From: Alphaproteobacteria bacterium
Lineage (GTDB): Bacteria > Pseudomonadota > Alphaproteobacteria > JAEULC01
Assembly (NCBI GenBank): GCA_023150455.1
Contig: JAKLKW010000001.1
Location: 1 to 64,000, forward strand
Length of the DNA stretch: 64,000 nt
Direction: 5' to 3'
The position numbers were made by a program, and so were the translations under genes. Of the stretch, positions 44,952-55,748 are shown one piece after another. The notes below the pieces were generated by a model that ran no database searches, was not told the DNA's origin, and saw nothing but the letters and a program-made list of their open reading frames with translations. The number at the start of each line of letters is the position of its first letter. Positions within the stretch are counted from its first letter, which is position 1.

Positions 44952-45371
44952 ATGCCCTTGCTGCATTGGAAGGACGAGTACGAGATCGGTATTCGTTCCG
45001 TCGATCACGAGCACCTCGCCTTGATTGGCGTCATCAATCTGCTGGGCGATCACCTCGATCCAAGATGCGGGGCGGTGGAGATTCGCGGGACGCTCGGCGA
45101 GATCTGCACGCTGGTGGCGACGCACTTCGCTCATGAAGAATCCATCATGCGCGACCTGGGCTACGATCAATACGCCGAACACAAGGCCGACCACGATCGG
45201 CTGCTCGGGGAGATCCGCGAAATCCAGCGCGAAATCGGCGCCGGCTCCGCGGTCGATTTTCGCTCGCAACTGGGAGAGCGCATCGGCCGTTGGTTCGGCC
45301 GCCACTTCGAAACCTTCGATGCGCGCCTGCACGCCCTGACCGACGGTCCCGGGCTGAGCATGAGAGAGTAG
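44952..45371 (+). CDS. Bacteriohemerythrin
   Basis: Single-domain hemerythrin of 139 residues. The di-iron ligands are all recognisable: LHWKDEYEIGIRSVDHEHLALI (first His), THFAHEESIMRD (His and Glu), YAEHKADHDRLL (two His) and the final FGRHFETFDARL (His and Asp). The start was moved from GTG 44937 to ATG 44952, because GGAGGGTGCA then provides a ribosome binding site. The protein binds oxygen or nitric oxide and may store, deliver or scavenge it. The FNR-like site upstream fits control by oxygen or NO. Confidence 0.93.
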   Translation: MPLLHWKDEYEIGIRSVDHEHLALIGVINLLGDHLDPRCGAVEIRGTLGEICTLVATHFAHEESIMRDLGYDQYAEHKADHDRLLGEIREIQREIGAGSAVDFRSQLGERIGRWFGRHFETFDARLHALTDGPGLSMRE

Positions 45372-45449
45372 GAGCTAGGCCGCAGCTCGCCGCTCTCGAT
45401 TCGGGCGTCGCGCGCCGGCACGCGGCATGGCGATGCGCCCGACCAGCCG

Positions 45450-45754
45450 TCAGGCCGGCTTGCGGTCGATCGGCTCGAACGCCGGCTCGCGCGCTCATCC
45501 GCGAACATCGCGCCGCCGGCGATGTCGAACCACCTGAGGTGCTCCAGCTGCGCCAGCACGTCGAGCTGCGACAGCCGGTCGTGCGGCTTCGGCGCCGCAT
45601 CGAGCGCGCCTTCGTGCCCGAGCCGCAGGGCGGCGGGGTCGGCGTGGAACAGCCGTTTCTCCACCGCGTACTCGATGGCGCCCGCGTGCGACGGGTCGCC
45701 GAGCGAGACGCTCTCGGCGGTCGCCGGCGGCACGACGTAGCGGACGTCGCGCAT
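45450..45754 (-). pseudogene. Small ORF with a probable frameshift near its end, unknown function
   Basis: From ATG 45754 a non-repetitive frame reads MRDVRYVVPPATAESVSLGD, then AIEYAVEKRLFHADPAAL and LAQLEHLRWFDIAGGAMFADERA. After this point the frame becomes arginine/serine-rich, while a different frame continues sensibly as EPAFEPIDRKPA and stops at 45450. One base therefore seems lost or gained near 45490. I do not recognise a family. The rest of the 573 bases between the hemerythrin and DGC genes holds nothing else I can support. Confidence 0.35.
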
Positions 45755-45943
45755 GACACAGGATACCGACCGGAAGGCGGGACGATGCCAAGTGAACATC
45801 GCTGACCGGCGCGCCGGGAGTGATCCGCCCCATTCCCGGTCGACGACGGTGATGCGCTTGCTATATGCTGCCGGCGCGAACTTCGATTGCAGCGAGGGCC
45901 GGCCGGCAACGGCCGCATTCGCGACCGTGCGGCAGGAACATCC

Positions 45944-46330
45944 ATGACCCGACGCACCCTTCCCCTGGTCTACTCCTGCTCGGGATGCTCGAGCGCGGCT
46001 CAGCTTGCCAATCACGTGGCGATCCAGCTGGACCGCGCGCATCGGGCAGAGATGTCCTGCATCGCCGGCGTCGGCGGTGGGGTGCCGTCTCTGGTGCGGA
46101 TCGCCATGTCGGGGCGGCCGGTCGTCGCGATCGACGGCTGCCCGCTGAAGTGCGTCGAAAGTTGTCTCGGCCGACACGGAATCAGGCCGGCCATCCACTA
46201 CGACCTGAGCAAGATGGGGATCAAGAAGCGATTCAAGACCGACTACGATCCCCAGCAGGCCGAAGATCTGCTGCAGCGCATCACTGCGGACCTGGATCTT
46301 GTCGGTCTTGCGTCCGGCAACCGAACGTAG
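45944..46330 (+). CDS. DGC-domain putative zinc-binding protein
   Basis: Cysteine-rich protein of 128 residues. The motifs LPLVYSCSGCSSAAQLANHVA at the N-terminus and AIDGCPLKCVESCLGRHG near 65 are those of the DGC family, named for the Asp-Gly-Cys triad, whose paired cysteines are thought to bind zinc or a redox metal. ATG 45944 with AGGA 7 bases upstream is preferred over the ORF-track start. These proteins are often found near respiratory or nitrogen-oxide genes; here the neighbour is a hemerythrin. Function is unknown. Confidence 0.85.
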   Translation: MTRRTLPLVYSCSGCSSAAQLANHVAIQLDRAHRAEMSCIAGVGGGVPSLVRIAMSGRPVVAIDGCPLKCVESCLGRHGIRPAIHYDLSKMGIKKRFKTDYDPQQAEDLLQRITADLDLVGLASGNRT

Positions 46331-46797
46331 AAAGCGCGTTCTCGGCCGATCGCAAGCCTTCACCGCCCCATTCCCGCAGCGATCGGCCCCGTCGGCAGGG
46401 ACCGAGCCGGTCGACGAGCCTGTCGCTTGGGTGTGCCGTTACGACCACCGGCGTCGCCCAGGAAATCTCGCCTGCCACGGACCATCGCCACGGCGCGGAC
46501 GCGCGCTTGGGTGCGGCGTCGACAGCTCGGCCACATGCCGGCAGGCGGATTTCGCCGCGACCGGGCCCTCGCTGCGGGGAATTCGCCTGCAGCGACGGAT
46601 CGAGTGAAGTCGGGCGGTCCCCCGCAGAGCAAGCGCCTATCCCCTGCCGACGCGCCACGCGATGTCGAGCCGCTACTGCAGCCACAGCTTGCCGGCGATT
46701 GCCGCTTCCGTTCCGCCGAAATGTCGTGCGCGTGATTTCCCGCTCGCCGGTGCTATTCTGCGCGCCTTGATTCCGGTCGAAAAGGGACAGTCGCCGC
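46331..46797. other. Stretch without a recognisable gene
   Basis: 467 bases between the DGC and SDR genes. ORFs on both strands here (for example 46299-46607 and 46360-46632) are arginine-, alanine- and proline-rich with no domain, no ribosome binding site and no conserved-looking segment. The last 60 bases must contain the promoter of the SDR gene, but no clear boxes stand out. It may be a decayed gene. Confidence 0.5.
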
Positions 46798-47511
46798 ATG
46801 TTGGATCCCAAGGGCCGCGTCGTGATGGTGAGCGGCGCCAATCGCGGCATCGGGCTCGCGATCGCCCGGTCGCTGCACGACAAGGGCTACACGCTGAGCC
46901 TGGGCGCGCGCGACCAGGCCGCACTGGAACGGGCGACGGCCGGCTTCGACGCCGGCCGCGTGCTGCGATGCGCCTACGACGCGGCGAAGCCGCCGACCAA
47001 CGAGGCCTGGGTCGCGGCGACGGTCGATCGCTTCGGCCGCATCGACGCGGTGGTCAACAACGCCGGCATCGCGCCGCTGGTCAAGATCGAGGATGCGGAC
47101 GAGAGCAAGCTCGATCAGCTGTGGGCGATCAACGTCAAGGCGCCGCTGCGCATGATCAGGCTGGCCTTGCCGCATCTGCGCAGGTCCGGCTCGGGGCGCG
47201 TCGTCAACGTCGCCTCGCTCTCGGGCAAGCGCGTCAAGAACGAGAATGTCGGCTACGCCATGTCGAAATTCGCGCTCGTCGCCATGACCCACGCGCTGCG
47301 CCTGATCGGCTGGTCCGACGGCGTGCGCGCGACGGCGCTCTGCCCGGGCTTCGTCGCCACCGACCTGACCGCCGGCGTCACCAGGGTCGCGCGCCACGAC
47401 ATGATCGACCCGGCGGATCTCGCGGAGCTGGCGGCGGCCGTGATCGCGCTCCCGAACAACAGCGTCGTGGCCGAGCTGCTGGTCAACTGCCAGCTGGAGG
47501 AAATGCTGTGA
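46798..47511 (+). CDS. Short-chain dehydrogenase/reductase (classical SDR)
   Basis: Cytosolic oxidoreductase of 237 residues, standard for classical SDRs. The cofactor motif is VVMVSGANRGIGLAIARSLH, followed by AVVNNAGIA (the NNAG motif). The catalytic serine lies in NVASLSGKR and the Tyr-x3-Lys in GYAMSKFAL, so it should be active. A DAO-family flavoenzyme gene follows after 10 bases, and both precede a Dpp importer, so it probably acts on a product of the imported compound. Confidence 0.92.
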   Translation: MLDPKGRVVMVSGANRGIGLAIARSLHDKGYTLSLGARDQAALERATAGFDAGRVLRCAYDAAKPPTNEAWVAATVDRFGRIDAVVNNAGIAPLVKIEDADESKLDQLWAINVKAPLRMIRLALPHLRRSGSGRVVNVASLSGKRVKNENVGYAMSKFALVAMTHALRLIGWSDGVRATALCPGFVATDLTAGVTRVARHDMIDPADLAELAAAVIALPNNSVVAELLVNCQLEEML

Positions 47512-47521
47512 GGGAGAAGCC

Positions 47522-48664
47522 GTGAGCCGATCGCTGACGGCCGACGTCGTCATCGTCGGCGGGGGCACGGCCGGCTGCTCGGCGGCGCTGCATCTCAGGC
47601 AGCGCGGCGCCTCGGTCGTGCTGCTCGAGGCGCGGCTGTGCGGCAGCCAGGCCAGCGGCGTCAACTACGGCGGCGTCAGGCGGCAGGGCCGCGCCTATGC
47701 CGAGCTGCCGCTCGCCGCACGCTCGCGCAGGCTGTGGGACCGCCTGCCCGAGCTGATCGGGCATGACGGCGAGTTCGTCGTCAGCGGGCACCTGAAGCTG
47801 GCGCGCGACGAGGCCGGCATGGCGGAGCTCGAGCGCTGGGCCAGGGGCGCGCGCGACTACGGCGTCGAGGCCGAGCTGCTCGGCCGCAACGCCGTGCGCG
47901 CACGCTACCCGTGGCTGGGCGACGTCGTCGCGGGCGCGTCGCTCGTCGCCGACGACGGACAGGCCAATCCGCGGCTGGTCGCGCCGTACTTCGCCCGCGC
48001 CGCGCGCCGCGCCGGCGCCGACATCCGCGAGAACACCAAGGTCGTCGCGGCGGCGCGCGACGCGGGCGGCTTCCGCGTCGGGACCGACACGGGCGTGACG
48101 GTGCGGGCCGGCACGCTGATCAACGTCGCCGGCGCCTGGGGCCACGAGATCGCCGCCCTGTTCGGCGAGCACGCGCCCGAGGAGCTAATCTCGCCCAACA
48201 TGTGCGTCAGCGAGCCGCTGCCGTACTTCGTCGAGCACAATCTCGGCGTTGCCGGCGGCAGCATCTACCTGCGCCAGATCGCGCGCGGCAACGTCATCTT
48301 CGGCGGCGGGCGCGGCGCCGGCGACCGCGCGACCTGGCTGTCGCGCCCCGCGCCCGGCGCGACCATCGCCTCGCTCGCCGAGGTGCTGGAAGCGGTGCCG
48401 CGGCTGAAGGCCGCGCGGCTGATCCGCACCTGGACCGGGCTCGAGGGCAACATGCCGGACGAGATCCCGGTGATCGGGCCGAGCCGCACCACGCCCGGCC
48501 TGGTCCACGCCTTCGGCTTCTCCGGGCACGGTTTCCAGCTCGGCCCCGGCATGGGCGCGATCCTGGCCGAGCTGGCGCTGGACGGGCGCACCGACGTGGA
48601 CCTGCGCCCCTTCGCGATCGACCGCTTTGCGACCGATATTGCCCGGGAAGCGACCAGCGGCTGA
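47522..48664 (+). CDS. FAD-dependent amine oxidase/dehydrogenase, DAO superfamily (sarcosine oxidase-like)
   Basis: Flavoenzyme of 380 residues starting with GTG 47522 after GGGAGAAGCC. FAD motif ADVVIVGGGTAGCSAALHLRQRGASVVLLEA, then SGVNYGGVRRQGR. A second cofactor-contact region is NVAGAWGHEIAALFGE, and the C-terminal substrate and FAD segment is HAFGFSGHGFQLGPGMGAILAELAL. Members oxidise glycine derivatives, sarcosine, proline or other secondary amines. The gene is linked with an SDR and the third Dpp-type importer. Confidence 0.87.
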   Translation: MSRSLTADVVIVGGGTAGCSAALHLRQRGASVVLLEARLCGSQASGVNYGGVRRQGRAYAELPLAARSRRLWDRLPELIGHDGEFVVSGHLKLARDEAGMAELERWARGARDYGVEAELLGRNAVRARYPWLGDVVAGASLVADDGQANPRLVAPYFARAARRAGADIRENTKVVAAARDAGGFRVGTDTGVTVRAGTLINVAGAWGHEIAALFGEHAPEELISPNMCVSEPLPYFVEHNLGVAGGSIYLRQIARGNVIFGGGRGAGDRATWLSRPAPGATIASLAEVLEAVPRLKAARLIRTWTGLEGNMPDEIPVIGPSRTTPGLVHAFGFSGHGFQLGPGMGAILAELALDGRTDVDLRPFAIDRFATDIAREATSG

Positions 48665-48778
48665 GCGACCATTCGGCGCAACCTTCGAGCTTGCATCGGA
48701 CCGGCAAAACCGGCAACCATCCGGCCCACGCCGCGCGGCCTTGAGCGCCGCCGGCCGATAGGCACGGGGGTTAATCGA

Positions 48779-50344
48779 ATGACGATGAGAACGCTGACAA
48801 CGGCGCTGCTGGCAGGCGCAGCCCTGCTGGCCGCGGCGCCCTTGGGCGAAGCGAAGGCGCAGGGGCAGAAGACGGTGCTGAACTACGGCATGGCGTCCAA
48901 GGACATGGGCCGGCTGGACCCGCACCTGACCGCCACCACGCCGGACAAGGCGCTGCTGCAGATGATCTTCAACGGCCTGGTGCGCTTCAAGCCGGGCTCG
49001 CTCAGCCTGGAGCAGATGGAGCCCGATCTCGCCGAGAAGTGGACGCGGTCTGCCGACGGCAAGGAATGGGTGTTCATGCTGCGCAAGGGCGTGCAGTGCC
49101 ATCGCGGCTACGGCGAGCTGACCTCGGACGACGTGGTCTATTCGCTGAAGCGCGCCTCCGACACCAAGACCTCGTCGTTCGCCAGCGACTACAAGGACAT
49201 CGACAAGGTCGAGGCGCCCGACAAGTACACGGTCAAGATCACGCTGAAGAGCGCGATCCCCAGCCTGCTGCTGTTCGTCGCCAACCTGCACGGCGGCAAC
49301 ATCGTGTGCAAGAAGGCCGCGGTGGAGGCGGGCGAGAACTTCAAGGTCAAGCCGATCGGCACCGGCCCGTTCATGTTCGAGGAATACAAGCCGCAGCAGT
49401 CGGTGACGCTGGTCGCCAACAAGCAGTATTTCCGCGGCGCGCCGAAGCTGGAGCGGATCGTCTATCGCTACATCGAATCCGACGCCAGCCGCGACCTGGC
49501 CTTCGCCTCGGGCGAGCTCGACCTGGTCTACGGCCGCCAGGACGAGACCTGGGTCGAGCGCACCAAGAAGGTGAAGGATGCGGTCGTGGCCGTGATCGAG
49601 CCGGCCGAGCTGTCGTCCATCTACCTGAACACGAAGCACGAGATCCTCAAGGACATCCGCGTGCGCAAGGCGATCGCGCACGCGATCGACCGCAAGGCGA
49701 TGGTGCAGCTCAAGGGGGCTTCGACCGCGCGCGAGGCCAGGTCGATCGTGCCGATCGGCTATCTCGGCCAGGCCGACGACGTGCCGCTGCTGCCGTTCGA
49801 CCTCGAGAAGTCGAAGGCGCTCTTGAAGGAGGCCGGTCACCCGAACGGCTTCACGCTCAAGATCATCCACACCAACCTGTCGGGCATGCTGCCCACCATG
49901 CAGGCCTGGCAGGCGATGCTGAAGAAGGTCGGCATCAATCTCGAGATCGACGTCGTCGAGCACGCCACGTTCCACGCCCAGATCCGCAAGGACCTGAGCC
50001 CGATCGTGCACTACGCGGCGGCGCGGCCGCCCGTGGCGGACATCTACCTGACGCAGTTCTTCCACTCGCGCAGCCAGGTGAACACGCCGACGGCGGTGAC
50101 CAACTTCACGCACTGCAACCAGGCCGATGCCGAGATCGACGCCGCGCGCAGCGAGCCCGACCCGGCCAAGGCCAAGGCGCTGTGGCGCACCGCGCAGATC
50201 AAGCTGATGGAGAACGTCTGCGCCGTGCCCAGCCACGAACAGCTGCAGACCTTCGCCTACAAATCCAACCTGGTGTTCGGCTACGACCTCAAGGGCAGCC
50301 TGAGCCTGGGCCCGCCGATCCTCGAGACGACGCATTTCAAGTGA
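48779..50344 (+). CDS. Peptide-type ABC transporter substrate-binding protein (SBP family 5)
   Basis: Periplasmic protein of 521 residues with a Sec signal (MRTLTTALLAGAALLAAAPLG, cleavage near AKAQG). SBP_bac_5 motifs: MASKDMGRLDPHLTATTPDKALL, DGKEWVFMLRKGVQCHRGYGELTSDDVVYSLKR and PIGTGPFMFEEYKPQQSVTL. There are several cysteines in the mature part, including VQCHRGY and FTHCNQ. The DAO and SDR genes upstream suggest an amine-containing substrate. A perfect-stem hairpin follows the gene. Confidence 0.93.
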   Translation: MTMRTLTTALLAGAALLAAAPLGEAKAQGQKTVLNYGMASKDMGRLDPHLTATTPDKALLQMIFNGLVRFKPGSLSLEQMEPDLAEKWTRSADGKEWVFMLRKGVQCHRGYGELTSDDVVYSLKRASDTKTSSFASDYKDIDKVEAPDKYTVKITLKSAIPSLLLFVANLHGGNIVCKKAAVEAGENFKVKPIGTGPFMFEEYKPQQSVTLVANKQYFRGAPKLERIVYRYIESDASRDLAFASGELDLVYGRQDETWVERTKKVKDAVVAVIEPAELSSIYLNTKHEILKDIRVRKAIAHAIDRKAMVQLKGASTAREARSIVPIGYLGQADDVPLLPFDLEKSKALLKEAGHPNGFTLKIIHTNLSGMLPTMQAWQAMLKKVGINLEIDVVEHATFHAQIRKDLSPIVHYAAARPPVADIYLTQFFHSRSQVNTPTAVTNFTHCNQADAEIDAARSEPDPAKAKALWRTAQIKLMENVCAVPSHEQLQTFAYKSNLVFGYDLKGSLSLGPPILETTHFK

Positions 50345-50364
50345 GATAGGTCCAAGGCAACACG

Positions 50365-50400
50365 CGGGCCGGCGGCAGGTGCGATCCTTCCGCCGGCCCG
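50365..50400. terminator. Perfect 11-bp hairpin between binding-protein and permease genes
   Basis: CGGGCCGGCGG (50365-50375) pairs perfectly with CCGCCGGCCCG (50390-50400) around a 14-base loop. It starts 20 bases after the stop codon of the binding-protein gene and ends 25 bases before the permease start. Same position as the structures at 31055 and 40003, so a partial terminator or mRNA 3' stabiliser is likely. Confidence 0.65.
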
Positions 50401-50425
50401 TGCCGTTCCGCGGAACGCCGCAGCG

Positions 50426-51367
50426 ATGCTGCAATACCTGATCAAGCGCCTGCTGTACGCCGTCCCGACGCTGCTGGCCGTGCTGACCGTCGTCTTCTTC
50501 GTCGCGCGGGTGCTGCCGGGCGACCCGGCGCAGGTGATGCTCGGCGAGCAGGCGGGGGCCGAGGCGATCCAGGCCCTGCGCGTCCGGCTCGGTCTCGACC
50601 GGCCACTGGTCGAGCAGTACGTCGATTTCATGCAAGGCGCGCTCAGCGGCGACTGGGGCACGTCGCTGGTGACGGGACGCTCCGTGCTGGGCGAGGTGCT
50701 GAACGTCATCCCCTTCACGATCGAGCTGACGCTGGCCTCGATCCTGCTGGGCGCGCTCATCGGCGTGCCGCTCGGCGCGTGGTCCGCGCTCCATCGCAAC
50801 AGCCTGGTCGACTACGCGACACGCATCGGATCGCTGTTCGGCCTGTCGTTCCCGGCCTTCGTCATGGCGATCATGCTGCTGCTGGCCTTCGCGATCCAGC
50901 TCGACTGGTTTCCGGTGATCAGCTCGGGCGGCGGCGGCTCGGTGTCCGAGCGGCTGCTGCACCTCGCGCTGCCCGCGGTCAATCTCGGCATCATCATGGC
51001 CGCCTACATCACGCGCGTGACGCGCTCCTCGATGCTCGAGGTGCTGGGCGAGGACTACGTGCGCACGGCGCGCGCCAAGGGCGTGCCGCATCGGGCCGTG
51101 GTCTGGCAGCACTGCCTGCGCAACGCGCTGATCCCGGTCGTCACCGTCGTCGGCCTTTATCTCGGCATCCTGATCGGCAATTCGGTGCTGACCGAGATCG
51201 TGTTCAACCGGCCGGGCCTCGGCAAGCTGATCGTCGGCGCGCTGACGCAGCGCGACTACACGATGCTGCAGGGGCTCATGGTGGTCTACACCTTCATCAT
51301 CGTGGTGGTGAACCTGCTGACCGACCTGACCTACGGCTTCATCGATCCGCGGGTGAAGTACCAGTGA
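50426..51367 (+). CDS. Dipeptide-type ABC transporter permease, DppB-like
   Basis: Permease of 313 residues. N-terminus YLIKRLLYAVPTLLAVLTVVFFVARVLPGDPAQVMLGEQA; coupling motif EDYVRTARAKGVPHRAVVWQHCLRNALIPV near 215; C-terminal TQRDYTMLQGLMVVYTFIIVVVNLLTDL. All are DppB hallmarks. It overlaps the DppC-like gene by 4 bases (GTGA). Confidence 0.94.
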   Translation: MLQYLIKRLLYAVPTLLAVLTVVFFVARVLPGDPAQVMLGEQAGAEAIQALRVRLGLDRPLVEQYVDFMQGALSGDWGTSLVTGRSVLGEVLNVIPFTIELTLASILLGALIGVPLGAWSALHRNSLVDYATRIGSLFGLSFPAFVMAIMLLLAFAIQLDWFPVISSGGGGSVSERLLHLALPAVNLGIIMAAYITRVTRSSMLEVLGEDYVRTARAKGVPHRAVVWQHCLRNALIPVVTVVGLYLGILIGNSVLTEIVFNRPGLGKLIVGALTQRDYTMLQGLMVVYTFIIVVVNLLTDLTYGFIDPRVKYQ

Positions 51368-52252
51368 GCGCCGTGACCGGCGATATGGCCGCCGCTCCGC
51401 CGCGCGCCAATCGCGCCCTGCGGCAGCTGCTGGCCGCGTTCAACACGAACAAGACCTCGTGGGTCGGGCTCGCGACTTTCGCGGTCGTCGTGGCGATTGC
51501 GATCCTCGCCCCGGTGCTCGCGACGCACGACCCGATCGAGCAGAACATCCTCGAGAAGCTTAAGGGCCCGTCGGCGGAATTCATCCTCGGCACCGACGGC
51601 TTCGGGCGGGACATCTGGTCGCGCCTGGTCTACGGCGCGCGCCTCAGCTTGTGGATCGGCGGCGTGTCGATCCTGATCGCGATGGTGGTCGGCTCGCTGA
51701 TCGGCATGGTGGCGGGATACTTCGGCGGGCGGCTGGACATCGCCATCATGCAGGTGATGGACGTGCTGCTGTCCTTCCCCTCGCTGATCCTGGGCCTGAT
51801 GGTGGTGGCGATGATGGGGCCGAGCGTCGGCAACCTGATCTTCGCCATCGCGCTCACGGCGATCCCGCCCTTCGCCCGCATCGCCCGCGCGCCGACGGTC
51901 AGCGTCAAGGAGCGCGACTACATCGAGGCCTGCCGGGCGCTCGGCTACTCGCACCCGCGCATCATGGCCGTGCACATCCTGCCCAACATCTTCCCCGAGA
52001 TCCTGGTGATGGGCAGCCTGTGGCTCGCCACCGCCATCCGCGTCGAGGCCAGCTTGAGCTTCATCGGGCTTGGCGTGCGGCCGCCGACGCCGACCTGGGG
52101 CGGCATGATCCGCGAGGGCTTCGAGAACATACTGGACACCTGGTGGCTGTCGATGGCGCCGTCGGTCGCCATCCTGGTCGTCGTCTTCGCCCTCAACATG
52201 ATCGGCGACGGGCTGCGCGACTTCGTCGATCCCAAGCTCAAGGGGGAGCGCG

Positions 52253-52260
<8 letters not shown>
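51364..52260 (+). CDS. Dipeptide-type ABC transporter permease, DppC-like
   Basis: Permease of 298 residues starting with GTG 51364 inside the preceding stop (GTGA); the ORF-track extension to 50779 is off-frame to the real gene. Motifs: LGTDGFGRDIWSRLVYGARLSL near 75, DYIEACRALGYSHPRIMAVHILPNI near 185 and EASLSFIGLGVRPPTPTWGGMI. It overlaps the next ATPase gene by 8 bases. Confidence 0.94.
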
Positions 52261-54212
<1,952 letters not shown>

Positions 54213-54216
<4 letters not shown>

Positions 54217-54449
54217 CGACCCGTCTCGTGCGGCCGATTGGTGCCGGCGCCCGAAGCCCATTCGATGTGGAAGCGGCTGCCGCGCTTGCGGCCCTGAACC
54301 AGGACCTGCGACTGCTCGCCCGACCAGCGCGCAAAGACGATGACCTTGCGAATGGCGGCCTCCGGGTCGTCGAAGGGCGCGGAGAAGCGGTCGTTGTGCT
54401 TGATCCGCCAGGCGCCGTCGTGCTTCAGCACGTAGAAGCGATGGCCCAT
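54213..54449 (-). CDS. DUF2188 domain-containing small protein
   Basis: Protein of 78 residues. HRFYVLKHDGAWRIKHNDRFSAPFDDPEAAIRKVIVFARWSGEQSQVLVQGRKRGSRFHIEW follows the DUF2188 pattern of a strand with Gly-x-Trp, a helix with Ala-Ile, and a strand ending in a Val-x-Gly-Arg turn. Function is unknown; the family is small, cytosolic and common in soil bacteria. Preceded by a CAGGAGGGACGG leader, a strong ribosome binding site. Confidence 0.7.
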
Positions 54450-54594
54450 TCCGTCCCTCCTGGAACGAACTCCTCGGAACTCCTTCGCGCCGACATACGC
54501 CCGCTTGATGGCCGATTCCAGGGGCGATTCTACGCTCGCCGGACGGTTTCTGTGGAAAATCCGGTTGCAGTGCGGCGTGCCGCGCTGCGCTGCG

Positions 54595-55653
54595 TCATGA
54601 CGGGTGAATGACGCCCTTGCCGTCGCTCTGGCGATCGAACAGGCGATAGGCTTCCTCGGCCTGGTCGAGCGTCCAGCGGTGGGTGAACAGCCGGTCGACC
54701 GCGATGCCGCGATCGGCGATGTACTGGGCGCACTCCGCCTGGCCGACCGACGAGAAGGTCCAGGAGCCGATCAGCGTGACCTGCCGGCGCAGCAGATCGT
54801 TGCTGACGTCGAGCGTGACGGTGTCGCCCTCGCCGACGAAGCAGGCCTTGCCCCAGGTGCGCACGCAGCGCACGGCCTCGGCCCGCGCCTGCGGCGACGA
54901 CGAGGCATCGAGCGACAGGTGCGCGCCGCGCCCGTGCGTCAGGTCGCGGATGGCCTGCACCACGTTGTTGGTGGTTTTCGGGTTCAGCAGCACGTCGGCG
55001 CCGAATTCCTTGGCGCGGGCAAGGCGCTGGTCGTTGGTGTCGAGCGCGATGACGCGCGCGCCCATGGCAGCGGCCAGCATCGTCGCCGACAGCCCGACCG
55101 GGCCCTGGCCGAACACGGCGATCGTGTGGTGGCCTTGCAGGCCGAGCCGCTGCAGCGCGCCCCAGGCCGTGCCGGTGCCGCACGAGATCGCCGCGCCCGC
55201 GTCGAAGCCGAGCTGCTCGGGCAGCGGCACGAGCGTGCGCGCCGGGCATTTCATGTAGCGCGCATGCGCCCCGTGGCCGGTCACGCCATAGACCTCGGCC
55301 ACGCCCTCGACGCAGAGCTGCATCCAGCCGGTGGAGCAATGCGGGCAGACGCCGCAGCCGCGGTAGTGGTGCTGCATGACGCGCATGCCCGGCCGCGCCT
55401 GGTTCGCCGGCACCCCGGCCCCGACCGCCGCCACCACGCCGCAGGGCTCGTGCCCGGCGATGACCGGCCCCTTGCCGCCGCCGAGGCCGAGCGACGCCGC
55501 GCCGGACGACGCGCTGGCGCGGTAGAACTTCAAGTCGCTGCCGCACATGCCCGAGGCCTTGATCTCGAGCACGACTTCGCCGGGCCCCGGCGTCGGATCG
55601 GGAAACTCCCTGAGCTCGATCCGGCGCTCGCCGGGAAACACCACGCCCTTCAT
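54595..55653 (-). CDS. Zinc-dependent alcohol dehydrogenase (MDR superfamily)
   Basis: Oxidoreductase of 352 residues. Catalytic zinc ligands lie in SGMCGSDLKF (Cys near 36) and AGHEPCGVV (His-Glu near 68). The structural zinc lobe is CGVCPHCSTGWMQLC near 100-113. The NAD(P)-binding Rossmann motif is FGQGPVGLSATMLAAAMGARVIALD near 180-205. Both metal sites are complete. It stands alone on the minus strand after DUF2188. Its substrate is an unidentified alcohol or polyol. Confidence 0.93.
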   Translation of the reverse strand: MKGVVFPGERRIELREFPDPTPGPGEVVLEIKASGMCGSDLKFYRASASSGAASLGLGGGKGPVIAGHEPCGVVAAVGAGVPANQARPGMRVMQHHYRGCGVCPHCSTGWMQLCVEGVAEVYGVTGHGAHARYMKCPARTLVPLPEQLGFDAGAAISCGTGTAWGALQRLGLQGHHTIAVFGQGPVGLSATMLAAAMGARVIALDTNDQRLARAKEFGADVLLNPKTTNNVVQAIRDLTHGRGAHLSLDASSSPQARAEAVRCVRTWGKACFVGEGDTVTLDVSNDLLRRQVTLIGSWTFSSVGQAECAQYIADRGIAVDRLFTHRWTLDQAEEAYRLFDRQSDGKGVIHPS

Positions 55654-55748
55654 CGCCTCCCCCCAACCGTTCGCCTTGTATGGCCGCAGATTGAAAGGTC
55701 GCGCCGGCTGGCGTCAAGCCGTGGGCCGGGGGACAGGTGCGGGGATAG

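Noticed and set aside
46299-46632. Overlapping ORFs on both strands between the DGC and SDR genes
   Set aside because: No ribosome binding site, low-complexity Arg/Pro/Ala composition and no domain.
48185-51112. 975-residue minus-strand ORF
   Set aside because: Lies antisense to the third Dpp binding protein, permease and DAO genes, has a shadow-frame composition and no domain.
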